Positions 45,220-54,530 of a stretch of DNA of 64,000 nucleotides are shown here, piece after piece. This stretch comes from Methanosarcinaceae archaeon. Lineage in GTDB: Archaea; Halobacteriota; Methanosarcinia; Methanosarcinales; Methanosarcinaceae. The stretch covers positions 1 through 64,000 of the forward strand of contig JAIPUR010000010.1 of assembly GCA_020055655.1 (NCBI GenBank), written 5' to 3'. The number at the start of each line of letters is the position of its first letter. Position 1 is the first letter of the stretch. Under the pieces are notes generated by a model, which saw only the letters and a list, made by a program, of their open reading frames with translations, was not told the DNA's origin and did not search any database. The position numbers and the translations under genes are program-made.

Positions 45220-45969
45220 ATGGAAAATGTTATTGAGCTCAAGGATGTCTGGGTGAACTATGAGGATACTACAATCCTTGAATCTGTGGACCTGATTGTC
45301 AGGAATCATGATTTCCTGGCTATAATGGGTCCCAACGGTGGGGGAAAAAGTACACTGCTCAAAGTCATCCTGGGGCTCATCAAACCAGGCAAGGGCTCAG
45401 TAAAACTTCTGGGGGATTCTCCCTGCAAAACTCGTCAATATGTCGGCTATGTATCACAACATATTACTTCCAATCTTGATTTTCCCATAAGCGTCCGGGA
45501 TGTGGTGCTTATGGGCCGCATTAGTCATGCAGGCCCCTTTAAACGTTATAGTAAAGAGGATAGGCAAGCAGCATACGATGCCTTGAATAAAGTTGACATG
45601 CTTGAGTACAAAGACCGCCAGATAAACGAATTATCCGGTGGCCAAAAACAAAGGGTTTTCATTGCCAGAGCCCTTGTGAACAATCCTCGTTTACTTCTGC
45701 TTGATGAGCCCTCTGCAGGCATCGATGCACAAAGGCAGAAGGATTTCTATGAACTTCTGAAAAAACTAAAAGAAGAGATAGCAATAGTCATGATAACCCA
45801 TGATCTCGGTGCAGTTTCCGTTCATATTGATAAGATCGCCTGCCTGAATAAAAAACTCCATTACCATGATTCGAAAAATCTGCATGCACCTGATCTTGAG
45901 GCTGTATATGGCTGCCCTGTGGATCTGATAGCACACGGCATCCCACACAGGGTACTGGAGCAACACTGA
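45220..45969 (+). CDS. znuC: Zinc ABC transporter ATP-binding protein (ZnuC-like)
   Basis: A 249-residue ATPase. Walker A GPNGGGKST, Q-loop YVSQHI, signature LSGGQKQRVFIARAL, Walker B LLLLDEPSAGID and switch TMITHD-like MITHD are intact. The ATG at 45220 starts one base after the znuA stop, so I prefer it over the frame start at 45199. It energises the adjacent permease. The C-terminal part (HDSKNLHAPDLEAVYGCPVDLIAHG) has family-typical His residues. Confidence 0.94.
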   Translation: MENVIELKDVWVNYEDTTILESVDLIVRNHDFLAIMGPNGGGKSTLLKVILGLIKPGKGSVKLLGDSPCKTRQYVGYVSQHITSNLDFPISVRDVVLMGRISHAGPFKRYSKEDRQAAYDALNKVDMLEYKDRQINELSGGQKQRVFIARALVNNPRLLLLDEPSAGIDAQRQKDFYELLKKLKEEIAIVMITHDLGAVSVHIDKIACLNKKLHYHDSKNLHAPDLEAVYGCPVDLIAHGIPHRVLEQH

Positions 45970-45975
45970 GGTTTT

Positions 45976-46794
45976 ATGATGCTGGAAATCCTTCAATATG
46001 ATTTCATGAGAAATGCGCTTATTGCTGCCTTACTTGCCAGTGTAGCCTGTGGTATAATCGGTGTCTATGTTGTGGTGAAAAGGATAGTATTCATAAGTGG
46101 TGGAATATCCCATGCTTCCTTTGGTGGTATTGGTCTTGGCTATTACCTTGGTACCAATCCTTTATACGGACTTATACCTTTTAGCTTGCTTTCGGCCATA
46201 GTTATGGGGGTTGTGAGTAAAAGGTCGAAGGTGGCAGAAGATACTGCAATTGGTATACTGTGGTCCCTTGGAATGGCCATTGGTATTATTCTTATCAACA
46301 AGACGCCGGGATATGCCCCCGATCTGATGACCTATCTTTTTGGGAATATACTTACTGTCCCGATTTCAGATATCTATCTCATGTTGGGGCTTGATATCGT
46401 CATTATTCTGGTGGTGTATGCTTTCTATGAGGAATTCATGGCTCTCTGTTTTGATGAAGAGTTTTCAGAGGTCGCCGGACTTTCTGTAGAAAAATTGTAT
46501 ATTCTGTTGCTTTGTCTTATAGCACTGACAATTGTGCTTTTGATAAAAGTAGTCGGTATTATTCTTATAATTGCCTTGCTTACAATGCCTGCATCCTTAA
46601 GCAGGCACTATACAAGTGACCTACAAAAAATGATGTATCTGGCAATATTCTTCGGTGCCTTTTTCAGCATCATGGGTCTATTTCTTTCATACATGTTTGA
46701 TATACCTTCAGGTGCCACGATAATTCTGGTGATGTCTTCGGTATATATGCTCCATTTCTTCTACGATGGATTAAAACCAAAACTTGCAAGGTAG
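45976..46794 (+). CDS. znuB: Zinc ABC transporter permease (ZnuB-like)
   Basis: A 272-residue membrane protein with eight or nine helices, beginning [21 protein letters not shown]. The [18 protein letters not shown] segment and [18 protein letters not shown] are the family signatures. It starts six bases after znuC, with GAGG upstream; a second ATG at 45979 is possible. It completes a zinc (or Mn) uptake operon that is probably under the DtxR-like regulator. Confidence 0.94.
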   Translation: MMLEILQYDFMRNALIAALLASVACGIIGVYVVVKRIVFISGGISHASFGGIGLGYYLGTNPLYGLIPFSLLSAIVMGVVSKRSKVAEDTAIGILWSLGMAIGIILINKTPGYAPDLMTYLFGNILTVPISDIYLMLGLDIVIILVVYAFYEEFMALCFDEEFSEVAGLSVEKLYILLLCLIALTIVLLIKVVGIILIIALLTMPASLSRHYTSDLQKMMYLAIFFGAFFSIMGLFLSYMFDIPSGATIILVMSSVYMLHFFYDGLKPKLAR

Positions 46795-46806
46795 GTGTGA
46801 ATCAAA

Positions 46807-47481
46807 CTATTGTTCCATGATGCCTTTTATTTTCTTCAGGACTTCAATGGCATCATTTCTTTTCACATCCACTTCATGATATTTGCAGAATGTAAAAAGT
46901 TCACTGGCTATTTCTTTGGAGATAGTATCCTTTTTTACAGCTTCTCTTGTTATTCCAAAATAACTTCTTTCACTGTAATGTGTTCTTTTGGCAAGGTTCA
47001 CAAGATCGTTGCATTCGTCTTCGGCAATTATTTTTTCTGCACTGGCGGCCTTCAATGTTTCCCGTATGTTGACCATGGGGCTTGATACTGCCTCAAAAGT
47101 ATCGGGATTGGTAGCAACAGCTACTTCATCATCATCTTCAAGAACTTCATCTCTATACCACTGGTATATTTTGCCAATGCCTGTCATTCCATGTATGTCA
47201 AGTTCAGAAGCACGTAATGCGCCCATGCTGCAACCACCTATGACAATTGCCCCGGACTCCATGGCTTTGATGATCTCTTTGTGGGCGACTGCTGCCCGGC
47301 TAAAGAATATGCCATCAATTATTCCTATGATATTGTACCCTTGGGAAACTGCTTTTTCAATATCTCCTCTGGATATCGGTGGCCAGTATGTTGCATCCAA
47401 TATTTTTTTAGCATCATCATGGCTAATGCTTGTTCCGGCAAATATCAAAGCTTTTTTTGATATTACTTGAACATCGCTCAT
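46807..47481 (-). CDS. tfuA: TfuA-like protein (McrA-glycine thioamidation partner)
   Basis: A 224-residue protein. ALIFAGTSISHDDAKKIL, YWPPISRGDIEKAV, IIGIIDGIFFSRAAVAHKEI and GGCSMGALRASEL are the TfuA core. The ATG at 47481 overlaps the ycaO stop (ATGA), so the longer frame from 47502 is rejected. TfuA with YcaO is required to convert Gly of McrA into thioglycine in Methanosarcina. The order here, ycaO before tfuA, gives translational coupling. Confidence 0.93.
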   Translation of the reverse strand: MSDVQVISKKALIFAGTSISHDDAKKILDATYWPPISRGDIEKAVSQGYNIIGIIDGIFFSRAAVAHKEIIKAMESGAIVIGGCSMGALRASELDIHGMTGIGKIYQWYRDEVLEDDDEVAVATNPDTFEAVSSPMVNIRETLKAASAEKIIAEDECNDLVNLAKRTHYSERSYFGITREAVKKDTISKEIASELFTFCKYHEVDVKRNDAIEVLKKIKGIMEQ

Positions 47482-48755
47482 CTTCTTGCTCTTCGTTTCC
47501 ATGGCCTTTCTTCAGGAGATAATTTTCTTTTCTTTCCGGATTTTGCTCTTATTCCTGCTCTTTCTCTATCCAGGGTATATACTTCAAAACCAGGTATGAT
47601 CACTCTTACAACAGGAACTTCTATGCTCTCTCTTGAAAGGTCTACGACAACGGCTCTCTCTGCAACTTTACCCAGTTGCTCAAGAACTACTTCAATGCTT
47701 TCTGCAGGATTGTTCTTAGATAGGTCCCTGATTTGAGCAAGACTTGTGACCTCAGCATCTTCGTACCAGTATCTATTCAAGCGTTTCATTCTGTCATATC
47801 CAAGGGTCCTAACAAATTCCTCTCGGTTAGTGTCTTCACGGGCTCCGTGTATTTGTACAACCCTCGACTGGGCCGCTTCAGTAAGTGCTCTTTTTACCGC
47901 TATCTCCGGTTTAAGGTGGGCCCCTGCCCCCATTACAAGAAGTGCAGAGTCCTTGAGTTTAACATCATCAGTGGATGCAACAACCGTTGTGATCTCTGTA
48001 TCGTGCGGCAATAGCCACAATTTTACATCAATATCATTATCCTTGAATTTCTGGAGTATTTCATAATTCTCACCATCTTCTTCCGTCAGGATAATTTGTT
48101 TTTCAGGGTATTTGTTAAATTCGGCTATGCTCAATGCATCCCTTTCAATTACTTCAAGCAGCCCATGGAAAATAGCTTCATCGATTGTATTTCCTGATGC
48201 CAGCCCGTTGGTATTGCTCCTGAATAACTTAGCTGTCTGCCCAGGAGCCTCATATGGGTGGTAAACGGCATTAACAGGTACAGCAACTTCTTCATTTTTC
48301 ATTAGGTCCCAGCCTATTATCCATTCAACAAGCTGCTCCTCTGGGTATGATTCTGGTAAAAGCAACGTATTTGGATCAATTGCCTCAATGCTCAATTTGA
48401 TACCATCGTAGGAACTAATGGTGTGTGGACTTGATACGTCATCACTGACATTTTGATTCACTCCCATTCTTTCAGCAAGACAACGTTCGAATCCTTCCAT
48501 CATTGCAGATATTCTTGCCTGACTTTCGTGACTACCCTTTCCTGAATAAACTGATATTGCACCATCGGCAGAACTGGGTCTGATGGCTGAAAAAACAGGA
48601 ATTCCTATTCTGTCAAGATCTGTGATACTGGCAATTCTTGTGACGCCAATTTTATCCAGACTAGGCTTTGTTTTCTCAAGAGTACTCTTTTCATCAAGTA
48701 CACGTTGGGTCCCATCAATAAAGGAAATTGATCTGTCAATGAGTATTCTTGGCAT
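47478..48755 (-). CDS. ycaO: YcaO protein (McrA-glycine thioamidation)
   Basis: A 425-residue ATP-dependent enzyme that activates the backbone amide. Family segments: GVTRIASITDLDRIGIPVFS, SGKGSHESQARISAMMEGFERC (ATP/Mg site), SGNTIDEAIFHGLLEVIERDA and VVDLSRESIEVPVVRVIIPG. The basic C-terminus ends RPWKRRARR. The true start is uncertain: ATG 48755 gives a normal N-terminus (MPRILIDRSISFIDGTQRV), while the frame extends to 48845. In methanogens its known target is McrA Gly465 (M. acetivorans numbering). Confidence 0.93.
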   Translation of the reverse strand: MPRILIDRSISFIDGTQRVLDEKSTLEKTKPSLDKIGVTRIASITDLDRIGIPVFSAIRPSSADGAISVYSGKGSHESQARISAMMEGFERCLAERMGVNQNVSDDVSSPHTISSYDGIKLSIEAIDPNTLLLPESYPEEQLVEWIIGWDLMKNEEVAVPVNAVYHPYEAPGQTAKLFRSNTNGLASGNTIDEAIFHGLLEVIERDALSIAEFNKYPEKQIILTEEDGENYEILQKFKDNDIDVKLWLLPHDTEITTVVASTDDVKLKDSALLVMGAGAHLKPEIAVKRALTEAAQSRVVQIHGAREDTNREEFVRTLGYDRMKRLNRYWYEDAEVTSLAQIRDLSKNNPAESIEVVLEQLGKVAERAVVVDLSRESIEVPVVRVIIPGFEVYTLDRERAGIRAKSGKKRKLSPEERPWKRRARR

Positions 48756-48863
48756 GATTAGGCAAAGTCTCATGCATCTATTATATTTCTTACGATATTC
48801 CCTCATTTTTCGTGCTGGAAACATAGTTATAGTGGATGTAGTCAATTAATAATGGGTGATGTT

Positions 48864-49364
48864 ATGAAACGAATGATATTATTGTCTTTGATTCTGATCA
48901 GTGCTGTCTTTTTGTCAGGTTGTGCGGAATCTGATGATGCAGGAGTATCTGATGAAGTTCAGGTTGAAGTTAGTGCAGATGAGCTATATTCTGAAATAAC
49001 TTCAAATGGTGGATATAAAAAATGGGCTTTGTTCCCAGGTACTGAAGAGCTTGCTCCTGGTGCAGGTGTGCATGGAGATAAGGTAAGTATCTATGTTTCC
49101 AATGATGTATCAGCAGCTATTGATGCAGGGGATACTATCATGCCTTTTGAGAGTGTCATTGTAAAAGAGGGTTTTAATTCCGAAGATCAACTTGAAGAAT
49201 TAGTTGTTATGTACAAGGTCGAAGGTTATGACCCTGACAATAATGATTGGTTCTGGGCACTCTATTCTCCTGGTGGTGCTGTTTCTGCTGAAGGTAAGGT
49301 AGATGGATGTATAAACTGTCACGAAAAGAAAGCAAGCAATGATTTCATTTTCTCAGGTGCTTGA
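48864..49364 (+). CDS. Lipoprotein with single c-type haem motif (cytochrome P460-like)
   Basis: A 166-residue lipoprotein (lipobox LSGC). The domain reads YKKWALFPGTEELAPGAGVHGD ... VMYKVEGYDPDNNDWFWALYSP ... GKVDGCINCHEKK, matching the cytochrome P460 family with its C-terminal haem-binding CxxCH (CINCH). ATG 48864 has GGTGAT upstream. It is presumably an extracytoplasmic electron carrier or a haem-binding sensor. c-type cytochromes are known only from some Methanosarcinales, and no maturation genes are in this window. Confidence 0.8.
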   Translation: MKRMILLSLILISAVFLSGCAESDDAGVSDEVQVEVSADELYSEITSNGGYKKWALFPGTEELAPGAGVHGDKVSIYVSNDVSAAIDAGDTIMPFESVIVKEGFNSEDQLEELVVMYKVEGYDPDNNDWFWALYSPGGAVSAEGKVDGCINCHEKKASNDFIFSGA

Positions 49365-49575
49365 GTATAGGGTTTTACTTTCCTATACTTTTTATTTTCT
49401 AAAGGGATCATCAAATTAGAGTTTTGGCTTAAAAACTTTTTTTCAAGGAACACGTTTTTATAATATTAATTACTACATTAATGTTTAAGCAACACAGCCA
49501 TAATAAATATTATTGATATGTATATAAAATATGCATGTGGCTGCTTTGTATTGAATAAGAGACCGGAGGTATATT

Positions 49576-49725
49576 ATGAGAGAAGCTAAAACTAGCAGTA
49601 AGTCTGATACATATGAGGGTACACGTAACTATCACTCTATTGTCAGCGGTGTCTCGGCAGACAAACTAAATGCTGAAGAAATAGACCTATATCGCTTCAT
49701 GGTAGGCGGTATGCAGGCAAAATAG
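49576..49725 (+). CDS. 49-residue small protein with strong ribosome-binding site
   Basis: A small frame translating MREAKTSSKSDTYEGT, then RNYHSIVSGVSADKLNAE and ending FMVGGMQAK. It is preceded by the ribosome-binding site GGAGGT and its stop lies in a terminator hairpin, so it is a self-contained transcription unit. It is charged and soluble with no Cys. I do not recognise it. A leader of more than 100 AT-rich bases precedes it. Confidence 0.75.
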   Translation: MREAKTSSKSDTYEGTRNYHSIVSGVSADKLNAEEIDLYRFMVGGMQAK

Positions 49726-49748
49726 CCTGCAAAACTATTTCTATTTTC
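49713..49748 (+). terminator. Terminator overlapping the stop codon of the 49-residue gene
   Basis: GCAGGC (49713-49718) and GCCTGC (49725-49730) form a 6-bp stem around a 6-base loop that holds most of the TAG (49723-49725). It is followed by an AT-rich tract with several T runs. Confidence 0.65.
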
Positions 49749-49765
49749 TAAACATACCGGCTTCT

Positions 49766-50947
49766 ATGTATGATGTCCATTCTGTCCGGGAAGATTTTCC
49801 TGTTCTAAAAGATGTTACTTACTTGGATAGCGCCGCTACAACTCAAACTCCTGTGCCGGCAGTTAAGGCCATGGAAGAATTCTTTTATAAATATGCAGGA
49901 AATCATGGCAGGGGTGCACACAGGCTTGCGCGTGAAACAACTAATCGCTATGAAGATGCAAGAGAAACTATAGCTGATTTTTTGAATGCAGATGCAGATA
50001 AAACAGTTTTTACAAGGAATGCTACTGAAAGCATCAATATTGTGTCCAGAGGTTTTCCATGGAAGGCTGGCGACAATGTTATCGTAACTCTTGTTGAACA
50101 TCACTCAAATCAACTCCCTTGGATGCGCCTGAAGGAAATGGGTGTTGAACTCAAAATAGTGAAGCCTGATATTACGGGTATTGTCGATCCTCAGGATATT
50201 GCAGATGCGATCGATGATAGGACTCGTCTTGTAGCAGCGAATCATATTTCCAATGTTTTTGGCTCTATTCAGGATATTGAGCGTGTTATAAAATTTGTAC
50301 ATAAAGAAGATGTTAAGATACTTGTTGATGGTTCTCAGTCAGCAGGGCATATGCCAACCGACCTCAAATCACTTGATCCTGATTTCTTTGTAACTCCTGG
50401 TCATAAGGGACTTCTGGGTCCACAGGGCACTGGTATTCTATTTATGAAAGACCCGGATGAGATAGAGCCTGTTTTCTTTGGTGGTGGCATGGTTAACTCA
50501 GTAACTGAATCCGGTTATGTTCCTGAGGATAGCCCGACAAAGTTTGAGGCAGGCACTCCTAATATTCCGGGTTCAATTGGACTTGGAAGGGCAGTGGAAT
50601 ATGTTCGTGATATTGGAGTATTAGACATTGAGAAACATGAAATTGCTCTTGCACGTGATGCTGCAAAGCGTCTTGATGAACTTGATGCTGTGGAGGTCTA
50701 TGGTCCTCAGGAAAGGTCGGGTGTAGTTCCGTTCAATGTTGTAGGTATGAACTCACATGATGTTGCCATGATACTTGACCAGACAAAGGCAATATGTGTG
50801 CGCAGTGGATACCATTGTGCTATGCCCGGAATTAATTTCCTTGGTGTGGATGGTACTGTCAGGGCATCTTTTGCTCTTTATAATACTGAAGAAGAGGTAG
50901 ACTTGCTGGTAGATACTGTTTCAAAGATAACATCACTTGTTGATTGA
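49766..50947 (+). CDS. Cysteine desulfurase, SufS/CsdA type
   Basis: A 393-residue PLP enzyme. YLDSAATTQTP, NATESINIV, VEHHSNQLPW, VDGSQSAGHMP and the PLP lysine in FVTPGHKGLLGPQGTG are class V aminotransferase signatures. The catalytic Cys lies in VRSGYHCAMP, in the position of SufS. Methanogens often lack a desulfurase, but Methanosarcinales frequently have one. It provides persulfide sulfur for Fe-S, thiolation or other uses. Confidence 0.9.
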   Translation: MYDVHSVREDFPVLKDVTYLDSAATTQTPVPAVKAMEEFFYKYAGNHGRGAHRLARETTNRYEDARETIADFLNADADKTVFTRNATESINIVSRGFPWKAGDNVIVTLVEHHSNQLPWMRLKEMGVELKIVKPDITGIVDPQDIADAIDDRTRLVAANHISNVFGSIQDIERVIKFVHKEDVKILVDGSQSAGHMPTDLKSLDPDFFVTPGHKGLLGPQGTGILFMKDPDEIEPVFFGGGMVNSVTESGYVPEDSPTKFEAGTPNIPGSIGLGRAVEYVRDIGVLDIEKHEIALARDAAKRLDELDAVEVYGPQERSGVVPFNVVGMNSHDVAMILDQTKAICVRSGYHCAMPGINFLGVDGTVRASFALYNTEEEVDLLVDTVSKITSLVD

Positions 50948-51097
50948 GTGTCGCTCACATATGTAAATAGTTTCAATTCTCTTCATTTTTGCAATGGCAG
51001 CAGGTGGAAGGCAAAAGCTTATTATGCGCAGATATAATTAATATAATAACTATAATATTAATCATTATTATTTATTAAACGATAAGAGGGGATTTAA

Positions 51098-52210
51098 TTG
51101 GGCAATGATATGCTTCTCTGGGATGAGACTTTATTTAAAAATGGTGAAGTACTTGAACTTGGTTATCTTCCGGATTATTTTGCTCATAGGGATTCCCAGA
51201 TCCAGTCCCTTAAATTTAGTTTAAAACCAGCAATGAGGAATATGAGGCCGGTCAACTGTCTCATAAAAGGTTCTCCTGGTACAGGAAAGACCTCAGCTGT
51301 TCTAAAAGTGCTCAAGGAAATGAAGGAATACACTGAAAATGTGGTATTTGTAAAAGTCAATTGTCAGATGGATTCCACTCGCTTTGCTGTGGTTTCGCAA
51401 ATATATGAGCAACTTGTGGGTATCAAACCGCCCACATCCGGTGTGGCTTTTAGAAAGCTATTTGAAAAAGCTGTGAAATATCTCATTGATTCCAATAAGA
51501 TCCTTGTGGTGGTTCTTGATGATATCAATTATCTGTTCCATGAAGGGCATGCAGATGAGGTGATGTATTCACTACTTCGTGCACACGAACAATATCCTGG
51601 TGCAAAGATCTCTATTATCGCAATTATAAGCGATATTGGTGTTCCCTATATTTTTGATCCTCGCGTAGGTTCTGTTTTCCTGCCTGAAGAGATTTCCTTC
51701 CCTCTATATGGCTTTGATGAAGTGCGTGATATTATAAGTAACAGGATCCAGCATGCTTTCTATCGGGATGTTATGTCTGATGAAATATGTGACAGGATTA
51801 CGGAATATGTGGATACGGCGGGTGATCTGCGTGTCGGTATTGATCTCCTCAAGCGCTCGGCATTGAATGCAGAGCGTCGTGCAAGCCGAAGCGTATCAGT
51901 TGAAGATGTGGAAAAAGCATACGAAGCTTCCAGGCTTCTTTATTTGTGCCGCAATATTCGCTCTCTTTCAAATCATGAAAAAACATTGCTTGAATTGATT
52001 GCAAAAGCTACTGATCAGCAGGCAGGCGACCTGTACAAATCCTTCCATGATATCACCGGTCTTGGATACACTCGTTTTTATGAAATAATCGGGAAAATGT
52101 CATCTTCCCAGCTATTAGATGCTGATTTTTCAGGAAAAGGTATGCGTGGAAGAACTCGTATTATTAAGTCAAGGTACGACTCAAAAGATATTATGAAATG
52201 TCTTGAGTAG
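51098..52210 (+). CDS. Orc1/Cdc6-family replication initiator
   Basis: A 370-residue AAA+ protein. Walker A is KGSPGTGKTSAVLKVL (about 57-72), Walker B VVVLDDINYLF, sensor region IIAIISDIGVPYIFDPRVGS; the C-terminal domain (about 285-370) is a winged helix. It starts at TTG 51098 with GAGGGGA upstream; ATG 51110 is the alternative. It binds origin DNA and loads MCM. The AT-rich 51030-51085 region just upstream could be a duplex unwinding element, but I found no clear origin recognition box. Confidence 0.9.
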   Translation: MGNDMLLWDETLFKNGEVLELGYLPDYFAHRDSQIQSLKFSLKPAMRNMRPVNCLIKGSPGTGKTSAVLKVLKEMKEYTENVVFVKVNCQMDSTRFAVVSQIYEQLVGIKPPTSGVAFRKLFEKAVKYLIDSNKILVVVLDDINYLFHEGHADEVMYSLLRAHEQYPGAKISIIAIISDIGVPYIFDPRVGSVFLPEEISFPLYGFDEVRDIISNRIQHAFYRDVMSDEICDRITEYVDTAGDLRVGIDLLKRSALNAERRASRSVSVEDVEKAYEASRLLYLCRNIRSLSNHEKTLLELIAKATDQQAGDLYKSFHDITGLGYTRFYEIIGKMSSSQLLDADFSGKGMRGRTRIIKSRYDSKDIMKCLE

Positions 52211-52315
52211 TAGCTATAGGACGTATTTTTATGAACAAATTCCACTAATTTTTAGTGGTGTGTACATTTCTTCAATATTCTCATATTGGATAAAATTAAG
52301 CAAAAAAAGATTTTA

Positions 52316-52335
52316 AGCGCAGAAAACTCTGCGCT
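52316..52335 (-). terminator. Thermosome terminator
   Basis: AGCGCAGA (52316-52323) and TCTGCGCT (52328-52335) form an 8-bp stem with a 4-base loop. On the minus strand it is followed by a U-rich tract containing seven Ts (complement of 52302-52308). A plus-strand T-rich tract follows too, so it may terminate in both directions. Confidence 0.75.
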
Positions 52336-52360
52336 CATTTTGTTATTTTATTTTTCAGGT

Positions 52361-54001
52361 TTACATCATGCCAGGTGGCATTCCGCCAGGTGGCATTCCA
52401 CCAGGTGGCATTCCGCCCATCATCTCAGCATCTCCTCCCTGTCTGGATGCGATGATATCATCGATCCTGAGGATCATTACTGCGGATTCTGCTGCTGCAT
52501 TAACTGCCTGTGTCTTTACTCTGAGTGGCTCAACAACGCCAGCTTCCCACATATCGATTACTTCACCGGTGTAGACATCAAGACCTGCTGTCTTTTCGCC
52601 CTTCTCGTGGTGTGCACGGAGTTCCATGAGCATGTCTATTGGGTCAAGACCTGCGTTCTCTGCGAGGGTTCTTGGTACGATCTCGAGTGCTTCAGCGAAT
52701 GCCTTAACAGCAAGCTGTTCTCTGCCGCTGAGAGTTCCTGCGTATTCCTGGAGTCTGAGTGCAATTTCAACTTCAGGTGATCCGCCACCAGCTACAAGAT
52801 TCTGGTCTTCGATCGCAACTCCAACTACTCTAAGTGAGTCGTGAAGTCCTCTCTCGACGTTGTCAATAACGTGGTCTGTACCGCCGCGGAGAAGGATTGA
52901 TACTGCCTTTGGATTGTCACAGCCGGTGATGAAGGTCATGTTGTCGCCGCCAATCTTTCTTTCCTCTGCAAGGTCTGCCTTACCAAGGTCTGCTGCAGTG
53001 ATCTCGTCAATGTTTGTAACGAGCTTTGCACCAGTTGCTCTTGAGAGCTTCTGCATGTCGCTCTTCTTTACACGCCTGATTGCAAGTATACCTTCCTTTG
53101 CGAGGTAGTGCTGTGCCATGTCATCAATACCCTTCTGGGCAAATACTACATTTGCACCACTTGCTGTAATCTTGTCAACCATGTCTCTGAGCATCTGTTC
53201 TTCCTGGTCAAGGAATAACTGAAGCTGGTCAGGGGATGTGATTGAGATCTCTGCGTCAACTTCTGTGTCTTTTAGTTCGATCGCGGAGTTAAGGAGAAGG
53301 ATCTTTGCGTTTTCTACCTTCTTTGGCATGTTGGTGTGTACACGTTCCTTGTCAATGATCATTCCTGAAATAAGCTCGGATTCCTCAATACGTGCACCGA
53401 CCTTCTTCTCGACCTTGATGTTTTCCATGTCAACCTTGCCTTCTTCATCGATGATGCTTGTGATAGCATCGACAGTGATTTTTGCAAGTATTCCCTTTGT
53501 AGCTTCTGCGCCCTTGCCGGTCATTGCTGTTTCGGAAATGTTCATGAGCACATCTCTGTCTGTCTTTGTGACTGACTTTGCAAGTGTTTCAAGAAGTTCT
53601 CTTGCTTTTTCTGAAGCCATTCTGTATCCGGATGCGATGATCGTTGGGTGCACATCGTCTTCGATAAGATCTTCAGCTTTCTTGAGGAGTTCACCAGCAA
53701 TTACTGCAGCTGTTGTTGTTCCGTCTCCGACTTCATCATCCTGTGTCTTTGAAACTTCAACGATCATCTTTGCTGCAGGGTGTTCGATATCCATTTCCTT
53801 AAGGATGGTTGCACCATCATTTGTGATAACGACATCACCAAGGCCGTCTACAAGCATCTTGTCCATACCTTTTGGGCCAAGTGTTGTTCTGACTGCTTCA
53901 GCAACAGCTTTTGCTGCCATGATGTTATTGCTCTGTGCTTCTCTTCCTCTAGTTCTCTGGCTACCTTCTCTTAATATGAAAATAGGCTGCTGTCCTGACA
54001 T
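52361..54001 (-). CDS. Thermosome subunit (group II chaperonin)
   Basis: A 546-residue chaperonin. [57 protein letters not shown] (ATP-binding and hydrolysis Asp) and [19 protein letters not shown] are intact. The C-terminal tail consists of repeated GGMPP units, as usual for archaeal thermosomes. The start has GGAGGA upstream. It folds cytosolic proteins in an oligomer with one or more paralogues. It is probably stress-induced and is transcribed alone. Confidence 0.96.
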   Translation of the reverse strand: MSGQQPIFILREGSQRTRGREAQSNNIMAAKAVAEAVRTTLGPKGMDKMLVDGLGDVVITNDGATILKEMDIEHPAAKMIVEVSKTQDDEVGDGTTTAAVIAGELLKKAEDLIEDDVHPTIIASGYRMASEKARELLETLAKSVTKTDRDVLMNISETAMTGKGAEATKGILAKITVDAITSIIDEEGKVDMENIKVEKKVGARIEESELISGMIIDKERVHTNMPKKVENAKILLLNSAIELKDTEVDAEISITSPDQLQLFLDQEEQMLRDMVDKITASGANVVFAQKGIDDMAQHYLAKEGILAIRRVKKSDMQKLSRATGAKLVTNIDEITAADLGKADLAEERKIGGDNMTFITGCDNPKAVSILLRGGTDHVIDNVERGLHDSLRVVGVAIEDQNLVAGGGSPEVEIALRLQEYAGTLSGREQLAVKAFAEALEIVPRTLAENAGLDPIDMLMELRAHHEKGEKTAGLDVYTGEVIDMWEAGVVEPLRVKTQAVNAAAESAVMILRIDDIIASRQGGDAEMMGGMPPGGMPPGGMPPGMM

Positions 54002-54075
54002 ATATTTTATCCTCCTAGTAATGGTATTAGAGTGATTAATCTTTAATCAAAGCCGTTTTTTAATGATTGTAGTTC

Positions 54076-54090
54076 TATATAAACGTATCG
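54076..54090 (-). promoter_or_regulatory. Thermosome promoter
   Basis: On the minus strand CGATACG precedes TTTATATA (complement of 54076-54083). The predicted start near 54052 leaves a leader of about 50 bases ending in the ribosome-binding site. Confidence 0.55.
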
Positions 54091-54173
54091 GGTATTGTTC
54101 TAATCCCAATAAGCTGACAATTTCTAAAAAACAGCAAATAACTACTCTTAATTAATGATCATGAAAATAAAAA

Positions 54174-54203
54174 AAGATAAGGAAAGTGAGATCAACTCAC
54201 TTT
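54174..54203 (-). terminator. Terminator overlapping the DUF5350 stop codon
   Basis: AAAGTGAG (54183-54190) and CTCACTTT (54196-54203) form an 8-bp stem with loop ATCAA. The minus-strand stop (54197-54199) lies in the stem, and a run of seven Ts follows. Confidence 0.7.
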
Positions 54204-54370
54204 GCAATTGCTTTTGGTGATCTTGGAAGCCATCTTCTTTTTGAGCCGGATGACATAAATCTCTGCGCAGGGCCAGGATGTGATTTATTTGTTCTGCTTT
54301 TTGGCACCTTAATTGTTCTTCCGTTTCTACCCTTTACTTTAACCCATTCAATGCTGCCTGTTTTACCCAT
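54197..54370 (-). CDS. DUF5350 family basic protein
   Basis: A 57-residue very basic protein starting [19 protein letters not shown] and containing [13 protein letters not shown]. As I recall this is DUF5350, confined to methanogens and close relatives. The high Lys/Arg content suggests RNA or ribosome binding. I start at ATG 54370, with GAGGAT upstream, rather than at the frame start 54409. It has its own terminator over the stop codon. Confidence 0.85.
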   Translation of the reverse strand: MGKTGSIEWVKVKGRNGRTIKVPKSRTNKSHPGPAQRFMSSGSKRRWLPRSPKAIAK

Positions 54371-54530
54371 TGTTAAATCCTCAGATGATTTGTAGTATGA
54401 TATTTCCAATAATATTTGATTATCGTGTATTGAGTTTACTCATAGATGTAATTCTTATTATTAAACTTTGCGGGAATATTTGACCAAATTGCTTTTATCG
54501 ACAAAAGCCATGAAACGCCTATCATAGGAG

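Noticed and set aside
50948-51097. A replication origin upstream of the Orc1/Cdc6 gene
   Set aside because: The stretch is AT-rich, but I could not find a convincing pair of origin recognition boxes, so only the possibility is mentioned.
52361-52420. Short repeats at the 3' end of the thermosome gene
   Set aside because: They encode the standard GGM-rich tail of group II chaperonins.
53238-54035. A 265-residue plus-strand frame opposite the thermosome gene
   Set aside because: It lies entirely against a conserved chaperonin gene, has Ser-rich antisense composition and no ribosome-binding site.
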